Assembly: GCA_964545245.1 (NCBI GenBank)
Contig: CAZJFC010000015.1
Span: forward strand, 1-31,570
Length of the DNA: 31,570 bases
DNA from: CAZJFC01 sp964545245
GTDB taxonomy: Bacteria; Pseudomonadota; Alphaproteobacteria; Rickettsiales; 21-14-0-20-44-7
Reading direction: 5' to 3'
A model generated the notes under the pieces. That model worked only from the letters and a program-made list of their open reading frames with translations, was not told the origin of the DNA and made no database searches. A program made the position numbers and the translations under genes. Shown here piece by piece: positions 1 to 8,073 of this stretch; the stretch's first letter is position 1; each line of letters opens with the position of its first letter.

Positions 1-1704
1 CTCACGCAGCACTTTGTGTAAAATATGGGTTGCCGAGTGATTGGCGCGGATGTTCTTGCGGCGCTGGGCGTCAATCTCCAGTTCGACCGTGTCGCCTTCC
101 TTGAGGCCGGCTTCGAGCTTAACCGCATGGGCGTGGATTTCGCTGAGGAGTTTTTTAGTATCGCTTATCTTTGAAACCGCAGAGCCGATTTTGAGAATAC
201 CGCTATCACCCATCTGGCCGCCGGACTCGGCATAAAACGGCGTCTGGTTCACTACCAGCAGGATTTCATCGCCCTTGCTGGCTGCCGGCACGCGCTTGCC
301 GTCTTTCACAATCGCGACCACTTTTGCCTGTCCGATATCGGAAGTGTAGCCAAGGAATTCCGTCGCACCGGATTCCTGCTTGATATCGAACCAGATCTCA
401 TCCGTCGCCTTCTCGCCGGAGCCTTTCCACGCGGCGCGTGCGCGGTCTTTCTGCTCTTTCATCGCGGCTTCAAAGCCCTCAGTATCAACCTGTTTGCCCT
501 CGCGGCGCAGAATATCCTGCGTTAAATCGAGCGGGAAACCGTAAGTATCATAGAGTTTAAAAGCAACATCGCCGGGAAGCGTGTTGTTATTGATTTTTAC
601 CGATTCCTCCTCAAGCAGCTTGAGGCCGCGGCCAAGGGTTTCCCGAAAACGATCCTCTTCACATCTCACAGTTTCAATTATAACTTTATTTGCTCTTATC
701 AGCTCAGGATAGGTATCTCCCATCTGATTAATTAAATTAGGCACCAGCTTATACATAGATGCTTCTTTTGTACCAAGATGATACAAATGACGCATAGCAC
801 GGCGCATAATACGACGCAGTACATAACCTCTACCCTCGTTACTTGGTAGAACACCGTCCGCAATTAAAAATGAGGTTGAGCGCAGATGATCCGCAACTAC
901 GCGGTGACTAATAATATCTCCCCCTTTAGTAAGTTGCATTGAGTCTGCGATTAATGATTGGAATAAATCAGTGTCATAGTTATTTTGTACGCCTTGTAAA
1001 ATAGCACTAATACGTTCCAGCCCCATACCTGTATCAATAGAAGGTTTTGGTAGGTCTATGCGGGTATTTTCATCAACCTGTTCAAATTGCATGAATACCA
1101 GATTCCAAAATTCAAGGAAGCGGTCACCATCTTCGTTGGCGCTACCTGGGGGGCCGCCTGCAACATTTATACCCTGGTCATAGAATATTTCCGAGCAATA
1201 TCCGCATGGGCCGATTGGTCCCATACTCCATAAATTATCTGTATGTCCAACAATTCTATCATCGGGAAGACCAGCGATTTTTTTCCATAGCTGGCGCGCC
1301 ACTTCATCCGAAGGATGCACTGTTACCCACAATCTATCTTTCGGCAGCGCCGCGATTTTATTTACAAATTCCCATGCAAAACTTATTGCCTCTTCCTTGA
1401 AATAATCGCCGAAGCTGAAATTGCCGAGCATCTCAAAAAACGTGTGGTGGCGGGCTGTGTAGCCGACATTTTCAAGGTCATTGTGCTTTCCGCCCGCGCG
1501 GACGCATTTCTGGCTGCTGGTGGCGGTTGAATAAGGGCGCTGCTCAAACCCGGTGAAAACATTCTTGAACTGGTTCATGCCCGCGTTGGTGAACATCAGC
1601 GTCGGGTCATTATGCGGGACAAGCGGGCTTGACGGCACGACCTCATGGCCATTGTCCTTGAAAAAATCAAGGAAGCTGCCGCGTATATCGTTCAATGTTT
1701 TCAT
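1..1704 (-). CDS. alaS: Alanyl-tRNA synthetase, N-terminal 568 residues (gene runs off the left edge)
   Basis: Class II aminoacyl-tRNA synthetase that charges tRNA-Ala in the cytoplasm. I translated the minus strand from ATG 1704-1702; the frame stays open for 568 codons to base 1. The family is usually about 870-890 residues, so the rest of the editing domain and the C-Ala domain are missing. Visible signatures are an N-terminus MKTLNDIRGSFLDFF, the catalytic segment HHTFFEMLGNFSFGDYF, the stretch GPCGYCSEIFYD (where the family usually has GPCGPCSEI), motif 3 DTGMGLERI, the tRNA-recognition region, and the editing-domain zinc motif HSATHILH near the end. Bases of about 657-1380 (residues of about 110-349) are AT-richer and use different codons from the flanks, although the reading frame and family motifs continue. 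The gene lies 84 bp downstream of msrB on the same strand and may have its own promoter. Confidence 0.97.
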   Translation of the reverse strand, partial: MKTLNDIRGSFLDFFKDNGHEVVPSSPLVPHNDPTLMFTNAGMNQFKNVFTGFEQRPYSTATSSQKCVRAGGKHNDLENVGYTARHHTFFEMLGNFSFGDYFKEEAISFAWEFVNKIAALPKDRLWVTVHPSDEVARQLWKKIAGLPDDRIVGHTDNLWSMGPIGPCGYCSEIFYDQGINVAGGPPGSANEDGDRFLEFWNLVFMQFEQVDENTRIDLPKPSIDTGMGLERISAILQGVQNNYDTDLFQSLIADSMQLTKGGDIISHRVVADHLRSTSFLIADGVLPSNEGRGYVLRRIMRRAMRHLYHLGTKEASMYKLVPNLINQMGDTYPELIRANKVIIETVRCEEDRFRETLGRGLKLLEEESVKINNNTLPGDVAFKLYDTYGFPLDLTQDILRREGKQVDTEGFEAAMKEQKDRARAAWKGSGEKATDEIWFDIKQESGATEFLGYTSDIGQAKVVAIVKDGKRVPAASKGDEILLVVNQTPFYAESGGQMGDSGILKIGSAVSKISDTKKLLSEIHAHAVKLEAGLKEGDTVELEIDAQRRKNIRANHSATHILHKVLRE

Positions 1705-1711
1705 GATGTTT

Positions 1712-1739
1712 TATATAATCCTTTTTAGGCGCTTAGCAA
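1712..1739 (-). promoter_or_regulatory. Candidate alaS promoter, placing the start site at the ATG
   Basis: On the minus strand TTGCTA (1734-1739) and TATATA (1712-1717) are 16 bp apart, and the -10 ends 7 nt before the alaS ATG. The only purine-rich motif upstream, AAGGA, lies 14 nt from the ATG, too far for a normal Shine-Dalgarno sequence. The hexamers match consensus only 4/6 each, so this is tentative. Confidence 0.3.
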
Positions 1740-1788
1740 TGATTTTAACGCTGAAAGCCCCATCGGCGCATGATTTCAGCCCTGCTCG

Positions 1789-2154
1789 CTATTTATCCGC
1801 AACAAACTCAAGGCTTAAGGAATTGATGCAGAAGCGCAGTCCCGTCGGCTCCGGCCCGTCAGGGAAAACATGGCCCAGATGCGAGCCGCATTTCGCGCAG
1901 GTGACTTCAACCCTCCTCATGCCGTGGGAGATATCTTCATGTTCGGCAATCGAGTTTTTATCATATGGCTGCCAGAAACTCGGCCAGCCGGAGCCGGAAT
2001 CATATTTTTCGCGTGAGGCGAACAGCGGCGCGGCACAGACCACGCAGTTATAAACCCCGGTTTCATAATGTTTGTTATATTTGCCGGAAAACGGCGGCTC
2101 GGTTCCCTTTTGGAAACAGACATATTGCTGCTCAGGCGTGAGGTTTTTGTTCAT
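1789..2154 (-). CDS. msrB: Peptide-methionine (R)-S-oxide reductase
   Basis: A 121-residue MsrB. It reduces methionine-R-sulfoxide in oxidised proteins, with thioredoxin usually regenerating the enzyme. The two zinc-binding pairs are visible (CVVC near residue 37 and CAKC near residue 86), as are the substrate-pocket signature SGSGWPSFW and the catalytic cysteine in RFCINS. The length is that of a stand-alone MsrB with no fused MsrA domain. No signal peptide is present, so it should be cytoplasmic. It sits between maeB and alaS on the same strand, separated from maeB by 142 bp containing palindromic repeats and a promoter-like sequence, so it is probably transcribed independently of maeB. Confidence 0.96.
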   Translation of the reverse strand: MNKNLTPEQQYVCFQKGTEPPFSGKYNKHYETGVYNCVVCAAPLFASREKYDSGSGWPSFWQPYDKNSIAEHEDISHGMRRVEVTCAKCGSHLGHVFPDGPEPTGLRFCINSLSLEFVADK

Positions 2155-2160
2155 ATGGAT

Positions 2161-2189
2161 AAGATATGGGCAGGCGCGTCAAATTTCAA
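2161..2189 (-). promoter_or_regulatory. Predicted msrB promoter; implies a leaderless mRNA
   Basis: Minus-strand TTGAAA (2184-2189) and TATCTT (2161-2166) are exactly 17 bp apart. The -10 ends 6 nt before the msrB ATG at 2154, which places the expected transcription start at about the start codon. No Shine-Dalgarno sequence is present in between. Confidence 0.5.
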
Positions 2190-2225
2190 TGCCGAACTAA
2201 GCTATTAGCCCATTGGCAAGAACCT

Positions 2226-2281
2226 GTCATTCCCGCGGAGGCGGGAATCTTAAGCCAAGACCCCCGCCTGCGCGGGGGTGA
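2226..2281. repeat. Paired palindromic (REP-like) repeat between maeB and msrB
   Basis: Two GC-rich hairpins lie back to back: ATTCCCGC/GCGGGAAT at 2229-2248 and CCCCCGC/GCGGGGG at 2261-2278. The outer ends GTCA and TGAC are also inverted. The first unit is nearly identical to the arms of the repeat at 7965-8052. No T-tract follows either stem, so a simple rho-independent terminator is not evident. Confidence 0.75.
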
Positions 2282-2296
2282 CAATATATTTACTTA

Positions 2297-4624
2297 CTAG
2301 ATCGCAGCAAGCGCGGCGGCGTTGATGATGTCGGAAACCTTCGCGCCCATCTGGATGATCTGCGCCGGTTTTTCAAGGCCGACGAGGATTGGCCCGACAA
2401 CGGTCGCGTTGCCGAGTTCCTGAATCAGCTTGCTGGCGATGCTTGCGGAGTGCAGGCCGGGCATAATCATCACGTTCGCGGGGCCGGAAAGGCGGCAGAA
2501 CGGGTAGAGCTTCATCAGTTCAGGGTTAAGGGCAACGTCCGGTGACATCTCGCCGTCATATTCAAAGTCAACCTTCTGGTTGTCGAGAATTTTGATTGCT
2601 TCACGCACGCGCTCGGCTTTCTCGCGCATCGGCGCACCGAAATTGGAGAATGAAAGCAGCGCGGTACGCGGCTCGATACCAAATTCTTTTGCCTTTTCGG
2701 AAGTCTGGATCGCAATCGCCGCAATTTCCTCGGCGTTCGGCAATTCGTGAACGGTAGTGTCGGAAATAAGGATGGTTTTGTTCTGCGCGATAATCATCGA
2801 CATACCGAACACGCGCTGCCCCGGATTAGGGTCAAGCACCGTCAGCACGTCATCGAGCGAGCGCGAATAACCACGGACAAGGCCGGTTATGAGGGTATCG
2901 CCATCGCCGCAGGCGAGCATGCAGGAAGCGAAAATATTACGGTCGTTCTTCACGAGGCGCGCAACATCGCGGTGGATATAACCTTTGCGTTGCAGGCGGT
3001 TATAAAGGAAGTCAATATAATCATCGATTTTTTCGGAAAGCGCGGCGTTGGTGATTACAATGCCTTCACGCTTCTTCTTGCTGATGTTGAGCTGCTTCAT
3101 CTTCTCGACGATCTTCTTCTCGCGCCCTACCAGCACCACTTCGCCATAGCCGTTCTCCACCCATTGCACGGCAGCGCGGATGATCTTTTCCTCCTCGCCT
3201 TCCGCAAAAATAACTTTCTTCGGCTTTTTGGTGAGTTCCTCAAAAATGAGTCCCATCGAGTTCGCTGTCGGGTTCAGGCGGGATTTAAGCTGGCGCTTAT
3301 ATTCCGCGAAATTGGTGATTGGCTTCTGCGCTACACCGGTTTCCATCGCCGCGCGGGCAACCGCCGGAGGGATGGTATAGATAAGGCGCGGGTCGAACGG
3401 GGTCGGGATGATGTAATCCGGCCCGAAGGTCATTTTGCGCCCCTGATAGGCGGCGGCAACTTCATCCGGCACATCTTCACGCGCAAGCTCGGCAAGGGCA
3501 TAAGCCGCAGCCAGCTTCATTTCTTCGTTAATTTTGGTTGCGCGGACATCAAGCGCCCCACGGAAAATGTAAGGGAAACCCATTACGTTATTCACCTGGT
3601 TGTCATAATCGGAACGTCCGGTTGCCACAATCGCATCCGGGCGGACCTCTTTCGCCGCATCCGGGGTGATTTCCGGGTCAGGGTTGGCCATCGCGAAAAT
3701 AATCGGGTTTTTCGCCATTTTCCTGACCATTTTCTGGGTCACCGCATCTTTCGCGGAAAGGCCGAGGAACACGTCAGCCCCGTCAAGCGCTTCTTCAAGC
3801 GTGCGTTTGTCGGTCTTCACCGCATGGGCGGATTTCCACTGGTTCATGCCTTTTTCGCGGCCTTCGTAAATCACGCCGTCACGGTCGCACAGATATGCAT
3901 TCTGGCTCTTGATGCCGAGGGTTTTCATAAGCTCAAGGCAGGCAATTCCGGCAGCTCCTGCGCCGTTCACCACGATAACCATGTCTTTTATTTTGCGCCC
4001 GGTAATTTCCGCCGCGTTAATCAACCCGGCAGCGCAGATAATCGCGGTTCCGTGCTGGTCGTCATGGAAGACCGGGATATCCATCAGCTCTTTCAGCTTG
4101 TCTTCAATGATAAAGCATTCAGGGCCGGCGATATCTTCAAGGTTAATGCCGCCGAAAGTCGGCCCCAGATAACGCACGGCGTTGATGAATTCGTCAACAT
4201 CGTTTGTGTCGACTTCAAGGTCGATCGAGTCAATATCGGCAAAACGTTTGAATAATACGGACTTGCCTTCCATTACCGGCTTGGAGGCAAGAGCACCAAG
4301 TTTGCCGAGGCCAAGAACCGCCGTACCGTTGGAAATAACCGCGACAAGGTTGCCTTTTGAGGTGTAATCATAAGCTGCCTGAGGGTTCTCGGCGATTTCA
4401 AGGCAGGGAACCGCAACGCCGGGGGAATAGGCAAGGGAAAGGTCACGCTGGGTAAGGAGCGGCTTGGTGGGAGTAACCGAGATTTTGCCGGGAACGCCGT
4501 CCTTCATATGGAATTTCAGCGCCTCTTCCTCGAAAGGGGTATATTTCTTTTGTTTCGGCTCTTTGGCCGTTTCGCTTTTGGTTTCCTTTGCCGTATCTTT
4601 CTTTCCGGTTTCTTTCTTTGCCAT
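2297..4624 (-). CDS. maeB: NADP-type malic enzyme with C-terminal phosphotransacetylase-like domain
   Basis: Large malic enzyme (MaeB class) that oxidatively decarboxylates malate to pyruvate and CO2. The N-terminal catalytic part shows the conserved YSPGVAVPC, GLGKLGALASKPVMEGK and FHDDQHGTA (residues 186-194) segments and the Rossmann loop GAGAAG (221-226). From about residue 440 a phosphotransacetylase-like domain follows; in related enzymes it acts as a regulatory, acetyl-CoA-sensing unit rather than an active transferase. I chose ATG 4624 (775 residues) because AGGA stands 4 nt upstream of it; an upstream in-frame start at 4660 would add 12 atypical residues. The first 27 residues are an unusual Lys/Glu/Thr-rich tail. 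It lies next to mutS apart from one hypothetical gene, a neighbourhood seen in alphaproteobacteria. Confidence 0.96.
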   Translation of the reverse strand: MAKKETGKKDTAKETKSETAKEPKQKKYTPFEEEALKFHMKDGVPGKISVTPTKPLLTQRDLSLAYSPGVAVPCLEIAENPQAAYDYTSKGNLVAVISNGTAVLGLGKLGALASKPVMEGKSVLFKRFADIDSIDLEVDTNDVDEFINAVRYLGPTFGGINLEDIAGPECFIIEDKLKELMDIPVFHDDQHGTAIICAAGLINAAEITGRKIKDMVIVVNGAGAAGIACLELMKTLGIKSQNAYLCDRDGVIYEGREKGMNQWKSAHAVKTDKRTLEEALDGADVFLGLSAKDAVTQKMVRKMAKNPIIFAMANPDPEITPDAAKEVRPDAIVATGRSDYDNQVNNVMGFPYIFRGALDVRATKINEEMKLAAAYALAELAREDVPDEVAAAYQGRKMTFGPDYIIPTPFDPRLIYTIPPAVARAAMETGVAQKPITNFAEYKRQLKSRLNPTANSMGLIFEELTKKPKKVIFAEGEEEKIIRAAVQWVENGYGEVVLVGREKKIVEKMKQLNISKKKREGIVITNAALSEKIDDYIDFLYNRLQRKGYIHRDVARLVKNDRNIFASCMLACGDGDTLITGLVRGYSRSLDDVLTVLDPNPGQRVFGMSMIIAQNKTILISDTTVHELPNAEEIAAIAIQTSEKAKEFGIEPRTALLSFSNFGAPMREKAERVREAIKILDNQKVDFEYDGEMSPDVALNPELMKLYPFCRLSGPANVMIMPGLHSASIASKLIQELGNATVVGPILVGLEKPAQIIQMGAKVSDIINAAALAAI

Positions 4625-4706
4625 AATTCCTAGCTTCCTTATACACAAGGCAAGCCGCAAACCGCGAGCCAGCCCTTTTGATTATTAATTTTATTGCGGT
4701 GGCGGC

Positions 4707-4735
4707 AATCTATAGACTAGCTTTAGAATAGTCAA
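4707..4735 (-). promoter_or_regulatory. Candidate maeB promoter
   Basis: Minus-strand TTGACT (4730-4735), a 17-bp spacer and TAGATT (4707-4712). This would give a leader of about 75 nt ending in the AGGA Shine-Dalgarno sequence before ATG 4624. The same TTGACT -35 occurs upstream of hemA and of the hypothetical gene at 4768-5256. Confidence 0.45.
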
Positions 4736-4767
4736 ATATCATTTATGGTGCGCTGCGGGATCATCCG

Positions 4768-5256
4768 TTACTTCGAACGTGCTTCACCGGGACAAAACTG
4801 CGAAAGATAGCTTCCGGACCTGCTGAATGTTCCGCCCGCTGCCGCTACTGCCGCAAGGTTTTCAGCGCCGTTAACGGTTATAATATCGTCTTCGCGTTCA
4901 AATTTAATGTTCATGGCCTTAAGCGTTGCCTCAACATCTGCAAGCTGCCCTGCATTGCCTTCATAACTTATTGAAGCCACTATATCAGCAGGAGATTTCT
5001 TAAATACAAAACCGCTCAAATGCTCCCTGTCATGCACAATTTTGATGCTAAGGCCAGCCGCCAACTGAAAATCAGCCGCATCGACCACAAGGATAGCCCT
5101 GCCATTTATCACGGAAATGCTGCTGCCGATACCTACAGCCGCAAGCTCCTTCCTCACGACCTGCGCCCCCCTCTCCCCGGTATATGTATAATACTCGCCA
5201 TCATCGTTCAGCGGCAGTAGGATAAGGTTACTAAAATCCGCGCTCATTATATTCAT
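4768..5256 (-). CDS. Hypothetical protein, 162 residues
   Basis: I do not recognise this protein. It has no signal peptide, membrane segment or cysteine pair, so a cytoplasmic location is likely. It looks like a mixed alpha/beta protein: alternating hydrophobic strands (LILLPL, SISVINGRAILVVD, DIVASISYE, DIITVNG) and short helices, with an Ala/Gly-rich C-terminal part. The start at 5256 is supported by GAGG 8 nt upstream; a second ATG at 5247 is less well spaced. It is transcribed away from mutS and is followed by 143 bp before maeB, so it probably forms its own unit or co-transcribes weakly with maeB. The reading is supported by strand-consistent base use and a good ribosome binding site rather than by homology. 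Confidence 0.75.
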   Translation of the reverse strand: MNIMSADFSNLILLPLNDDGEYYTYTGERGAQVVRKELAAVGIGSSISVINGRAILVVDAADFQLAAGLSIKIVHDREHLSGFVFKKSPADIVASISYEGNAGQLADVEATLKAMNIKFEREDDIITVNGAENLAAVAAAGGTFSRSGSYLSQFCPGEARSK

Positions 5257-5282
5257 AATTAAAACCTCGCATACATTTACTT

Positions 5283-5311
5283 TAGTTAACCTTCTATAGG
5301 GAAAGAGTCAA
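5283..5311 (-). promoter_or_regulatory. Weak candidate promoter for the hypothetical gene at 4768-5256
   Basis: Minus-strand TTGACT (5306-5311) followed after 17 bp by TAACTA (5283-5288). The -35 is good and the -10 poor. It leaves a leader of about 20 nt that includes the GAGG ribosome binding site. Confidence 0.3.
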
Positions 5312-5333
5312 CAAAATTCATTTAAATTTCTTC

Positions 5334-5361
5334 TCGACATTCACCCCGCAATTTATAGATT
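5334..5361 (+). promoter_or_regulatory. Predicted mutS promoter; implies a leaderless mRNA
   Basis: TCGACA (5334-5339), a 16-bp spacer and TAGATT (5356-5361). The ATG follows after six A residues. An in-frame TAG at 5356-5358 rules out an upstream start, and there is no Shine-Dalgarno sequence between the -10 and the ATG. Confidence 0.42.
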
Positions 5362-5367
5362 AAAAAA

Positions 5368-7944
5368 ATGACCGCCAACACAGCCAGCGCAACACCGATG
5401 ATGCAGCAATATTTCTCGCAGAAGGAGAAATATACCGATACGCTGCTTTTCTTCCGCATGGGCGACTTTTTCGAGCTTTTCCACGATGACGCGGTGAAGG
5501 CAGCCCCGGTTCTGGATATCGCCCTCACCAAGCGCGGCAAAACGGACGGACAGGAGATCCCGATGTGCGGCGTTCCCGCGCATTCTTATGAACCATATTT
5601 ACTCAAACTCATCCGCGCCGGGTTCAAGGTTGCCATCTGCGACCAGCTTGAAACCCCGGAAGAAGCCAAAAAACGTGGATACAAGGAGATTGTGAGACGT
5701 GAAGTAGTGCGTGTTGTCACCCCCGGAACGCTGACCGAGGAAACGCTGCTGGAGGCCGGAAAAGCGAATTATCTGCTGAGCTTTGCCAGAACCGGCAACG
5801 AATACGGCATGGCGTGGCTTGATATTTCCACCGGCGAATTCAACACCTCGCTCATCTCCGCCGGACAGCTTGCCAGCGAGCTTGCACGCATCCGCCCGTC
5901 CGAGATTCTGCTCCCGGATTCGCTGATATATCAGGAAAACCTGTTTGAAACTTACAATGACTGGAAAAATAAGCTCACCCCGCAACCGGGAAATATTTTC
6001 GAGCAAAAACGCGCCGAAACAAAGCTGAAAAGCTTTTATAAGGTCATCTCGCTTGAAGGTTTCGGCAAGCTTTCCCCTGCCGAAATTTCCGCCTGCGGGG
6101 CATTGCTTGAATATGTCGAGCTGACGCAGAAAGAAGCACTGCCTGCGCTGCAATTCCCTAAGCAAAACCGCGCCGAGAATTATATGCAGGTTGATTCTGC
6201 CACGCGCCGCAACCTTGAGCTTACCGAAAGCGCCACGGGGGATTCCGCGTTCCTGCTAAAAACCATTAACCGCACACTCACCGCGCCCGGCGCGAGGCTC
6301 TTATACTCCGCAATTTCTTCGCCGATGGTTTATGCCGAAGGAATCAATGCAAGGCTTGATGCCGTCGAATTTTTCGTGAATAACAGGGAAATCCTTGCCA
6401 AGCTCCGCGCGAAGCAATCGCATCTGCCGGACCTTGAACGCGCCGTTTCCCGCATCTGTATTGGCCGCGGCAGCCCGCGCGACATGGTTCTGATGCGTGC
6501 CGCACTCACCATTGCTTATGAGATAAAATCACTCCTCGCGGCGCAAAACCTGCCTGCCGCGCTGCGTGAAGCGGAAACCGAAATCAGGAACTTTACCGAT
6601 TTGCTTTCCACCCTGACCGAAGCTTTCCGCGATGAGGTCGGCCCGTTCCTCGCCGACGGCAATTTTATCCGCGAAGGTTATGACCGCGAGCTTGACGAGC
6701 TGGTGAACATCCGCGACCACAGCCGCAAGCTGATAAACGGGCTGCGCGATAAATACGCGGCGGAGAGTGAAATCCCGAATTTGAAAATCACCCATAATAA
6801 TATTCTTGGTTATTATATCGAGGTGACGGCGCTTAATGCCAAAAAACTCGGCGGGAATTTCATCCACCGCCAGACAATGGCAAACGCTATGCGCTTCACT
6901 ACGCCGGAACTGAACGAGCTTCAGTCCAAAATCATCTCCGCGCGTGACCATGCGCTGCAAATTGAACTCAGGATTTTCTCTGAGATTGTGGAAATCATCC
7001 GCGAGAATTCACTGGCGCTTTCCGCCACCGCCAAGGCTCTTGGCTCAATCGATATGTTCGGCTCATTCGCGCAGCTTGCGCTGGAGAAAAAATATTCCCG
7101 TCCGCAAGTGGATGATTCGGACGCGTTTAAAATCACCAAAGGCCGCCACCCGGTTGTTGAGGAAAACACCGAGTTCACCCCGAATGATTGCGACCTCAGC
7201 ACGCAGCAGAACCTCTGGCTTTTGACCGGGCCGAATATGGCGGGTAAATCCACCTTCCTGCGCCAGAACGCGCTTATCGCCATCCTCGCGCAATGCGGCT
7301 CTTTCGTTCCGGCGGAGTCGGCGCATATAGGCTGTGTTGACCGTGTGTTCAGCCGCGTCGGCGCTTCCGACAACCTTGCGCGCGGGCAGTCCACCTTCAT
7401 GGTGGAAATGGTTGAAACCGCGGCGATTGTGAACCAGGCAACCGCAAAATCGCTGGTTATCCTTGATGAAATCGGGCGCGGAACCGCAACCTATGACGGG
7501 CTTTCAATCGCATGGGCGGTGCTGGAACATATCCACAACAAAATCAAATGCCGCACCGTTTTCGCCACGCATTACCACGAGCTTACAAAACTAAAACTGG
7601 GACGCCTCTCGCTTCATTCGATGAAGGTGAAGGAATGGAAAGAGGAAATTATTTTCCTGCACGAAGTCGGCGAAGGCGCAGCAGACAGGTCTTACGGCAT
7701 CCATGTTGCGAAGCTGGCGGGCTTGCCGAAATCCGTCACCGGGCGTGCGGAGAATATTTTGCGCGAGCTTGAAACCGGGAAGTTTCAGGAAAAACTGGCT
7801 ACCGAAATGCCGCTATTTGCCATCGCCAATGAACGTGAGGCGGAATATAAATCAAAAGCGGAAGAAATCCTCACCGATATCGACCCAAATGAGCTAAGCC
7901 CGAAAGAGGCGCTTGAGGTATTATTTAAATTAAAAGAGTTATGA
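5368..7944 (+). CDS. mutS: DNA mismatch repair protein MutS
   Basis: An 858-residue MutS that recognises base mismatches and small loops and recruits MutL. The mismatch-reading Phe-X-Glu is present as F34-F-E36 within RMGDFFELFHDD. The connector, lever and clamp domains follow, then the ABC-type ATPase with Walker A GPNMAGKST at about residue 620 and the signature/Walker B region DEIGRGTATYDG. The C-terminus DPNELSPKEALEVLFKLK matches the helix used for tetramer formation, so the protein is complete. The start codon has no Shine-Dalgarno sequence, and a -10-like element stands immediately before it. The gene ends into a paired palindromic repeat that separates it from convergent yqgE. Confidence 0.98.
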   Translation: MTANTASATPMMQQYFSQKEKYTDTLLFFRMGDFFELFHDDAVKAAPVLDIALTKRGKTDGQEIPMCGVPAHSYEPYLLKLIRAGFKVAICDQLETPEEAKKRGYKEIVRREVVRVVTPGTLTEETLLEAGKANYLLSFARTGNEYGMAWLDISTGEFNTSLISAGQLASELARIRPSEILLPDSLIYQENLFETYNDWKNKLTPQPGNIFEQKRAETKLKSFYKVISLEGFGKLSPAEISACGALLEYVELTQKEALPALQFPKQNRAENYMQVDSATRRNLELTESATGDSAFLLKTINRTLTAPGARLLYSAISSPMVYAEGINARLDAVEFFVNNREILAKLRAKQSHLPDLERAVSRICIGRGSPRDMVLMRAALTIAYEIKSLLAAQNLPAALREAETEIRNFTDLLSTLTEAFRDEVGPFLADGNFIREGYDRELDELVNIRDHSRKLINGLRDKYAAESEIPNLKITHNNILGYYIEVTALNAKKLGGNFIHRQTMANAMRFTTPELNELQSKIISARDHALQIELRIFSEIVEIIRENSLALSATAKALGSIDMFGSFAQLALEKKYSRPQVDDSDAFKITKGRHPVVEENTEFTPNDCDLSTQQNLWLLTGPNMAGKSTFLRQNALIAILAQCGSFVPAESAHIGCVDRVFSRVGASDNLARGQSTFMVEMVETAAIVNQATAKSLVILDEIGRGTATYDGLSIAWAVLEHIHNKIKCRTVFATHYHELTKLKLGRLSLHSMKVKEWKEEIIFLHEVGEGAADRSYGIHVAKLAGLPKSVTGRAENILRELETGKFQEKLATEMPLFAIANEREAEYKSKAEEILTDIDPNELSPKEALEVLFKLKEL

Positions 7945-7964
7945 TCTTTTATTTTCTATAAACT

Positions 7965-8052
7965 GTCATTCCCGCGAAGGCGGGAATCTTAAATTAAGCT
8001 TTCCAACATCCGATATAGCCAAGGTTAAGATTCCCGCCTTCGCGGGAATGAC
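7965..8052. repeat. Perfect 27-bp inverted repeat of REP-like units between mutS and yqgE
   Basis: The left arm (7965-7991, beginning GTCATTCCCGCGAAGG) and the right arm (8026-8052, ending CGCGGGAATGAC) are exact reverse complements over 27 bp, with a 34-bp non-repeated centre. Each arm also contains its own hairpin, ATTCCCGC/GCGGGAAT. The element fills most of the convergent mutS/yqgE interval and may act as a bidirectional transcription barrier or mRNA stabiliser. One arm matches the unit at 2226-2250 apart from a single base change. Confidence 0.9.
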
Positions 8053-8073
8053 ACAGTTTTACTTTGACCTTTA

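Noticed and set aside
1750..1780. A 7-bp inverted repeat GCTGAAA/TTTCAGC between msrB and alaS, as a possible terminator or alaS leader control
   Set aside because: The loop is 17 nt, no T-tract follows, and no T-box-like or other known leader features are present, so neither call is supported.
1553..2053. A 166-codon plus-strand open frame over the alaS/msrB junction
   Set aside because: It covers the real alaS start and most of msrB in antisense, without recognisable protein features.
2226..2281. CRISPR array or transposon ends from the recurring palindromes
   Set aside because: Copies are few, not regularly spaced, and not associated with cas genes, a transposase or target-site duplications.
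2747..4255. A 502-codon open frame on the plus strand
   Set aside because: It lies entirely antisense to the well-supported maeB gene, is rich in His/Arg with no family resemblance, and has no ribosome binding site. It is a shadow of the GC-skewed codon pattern of maeB.
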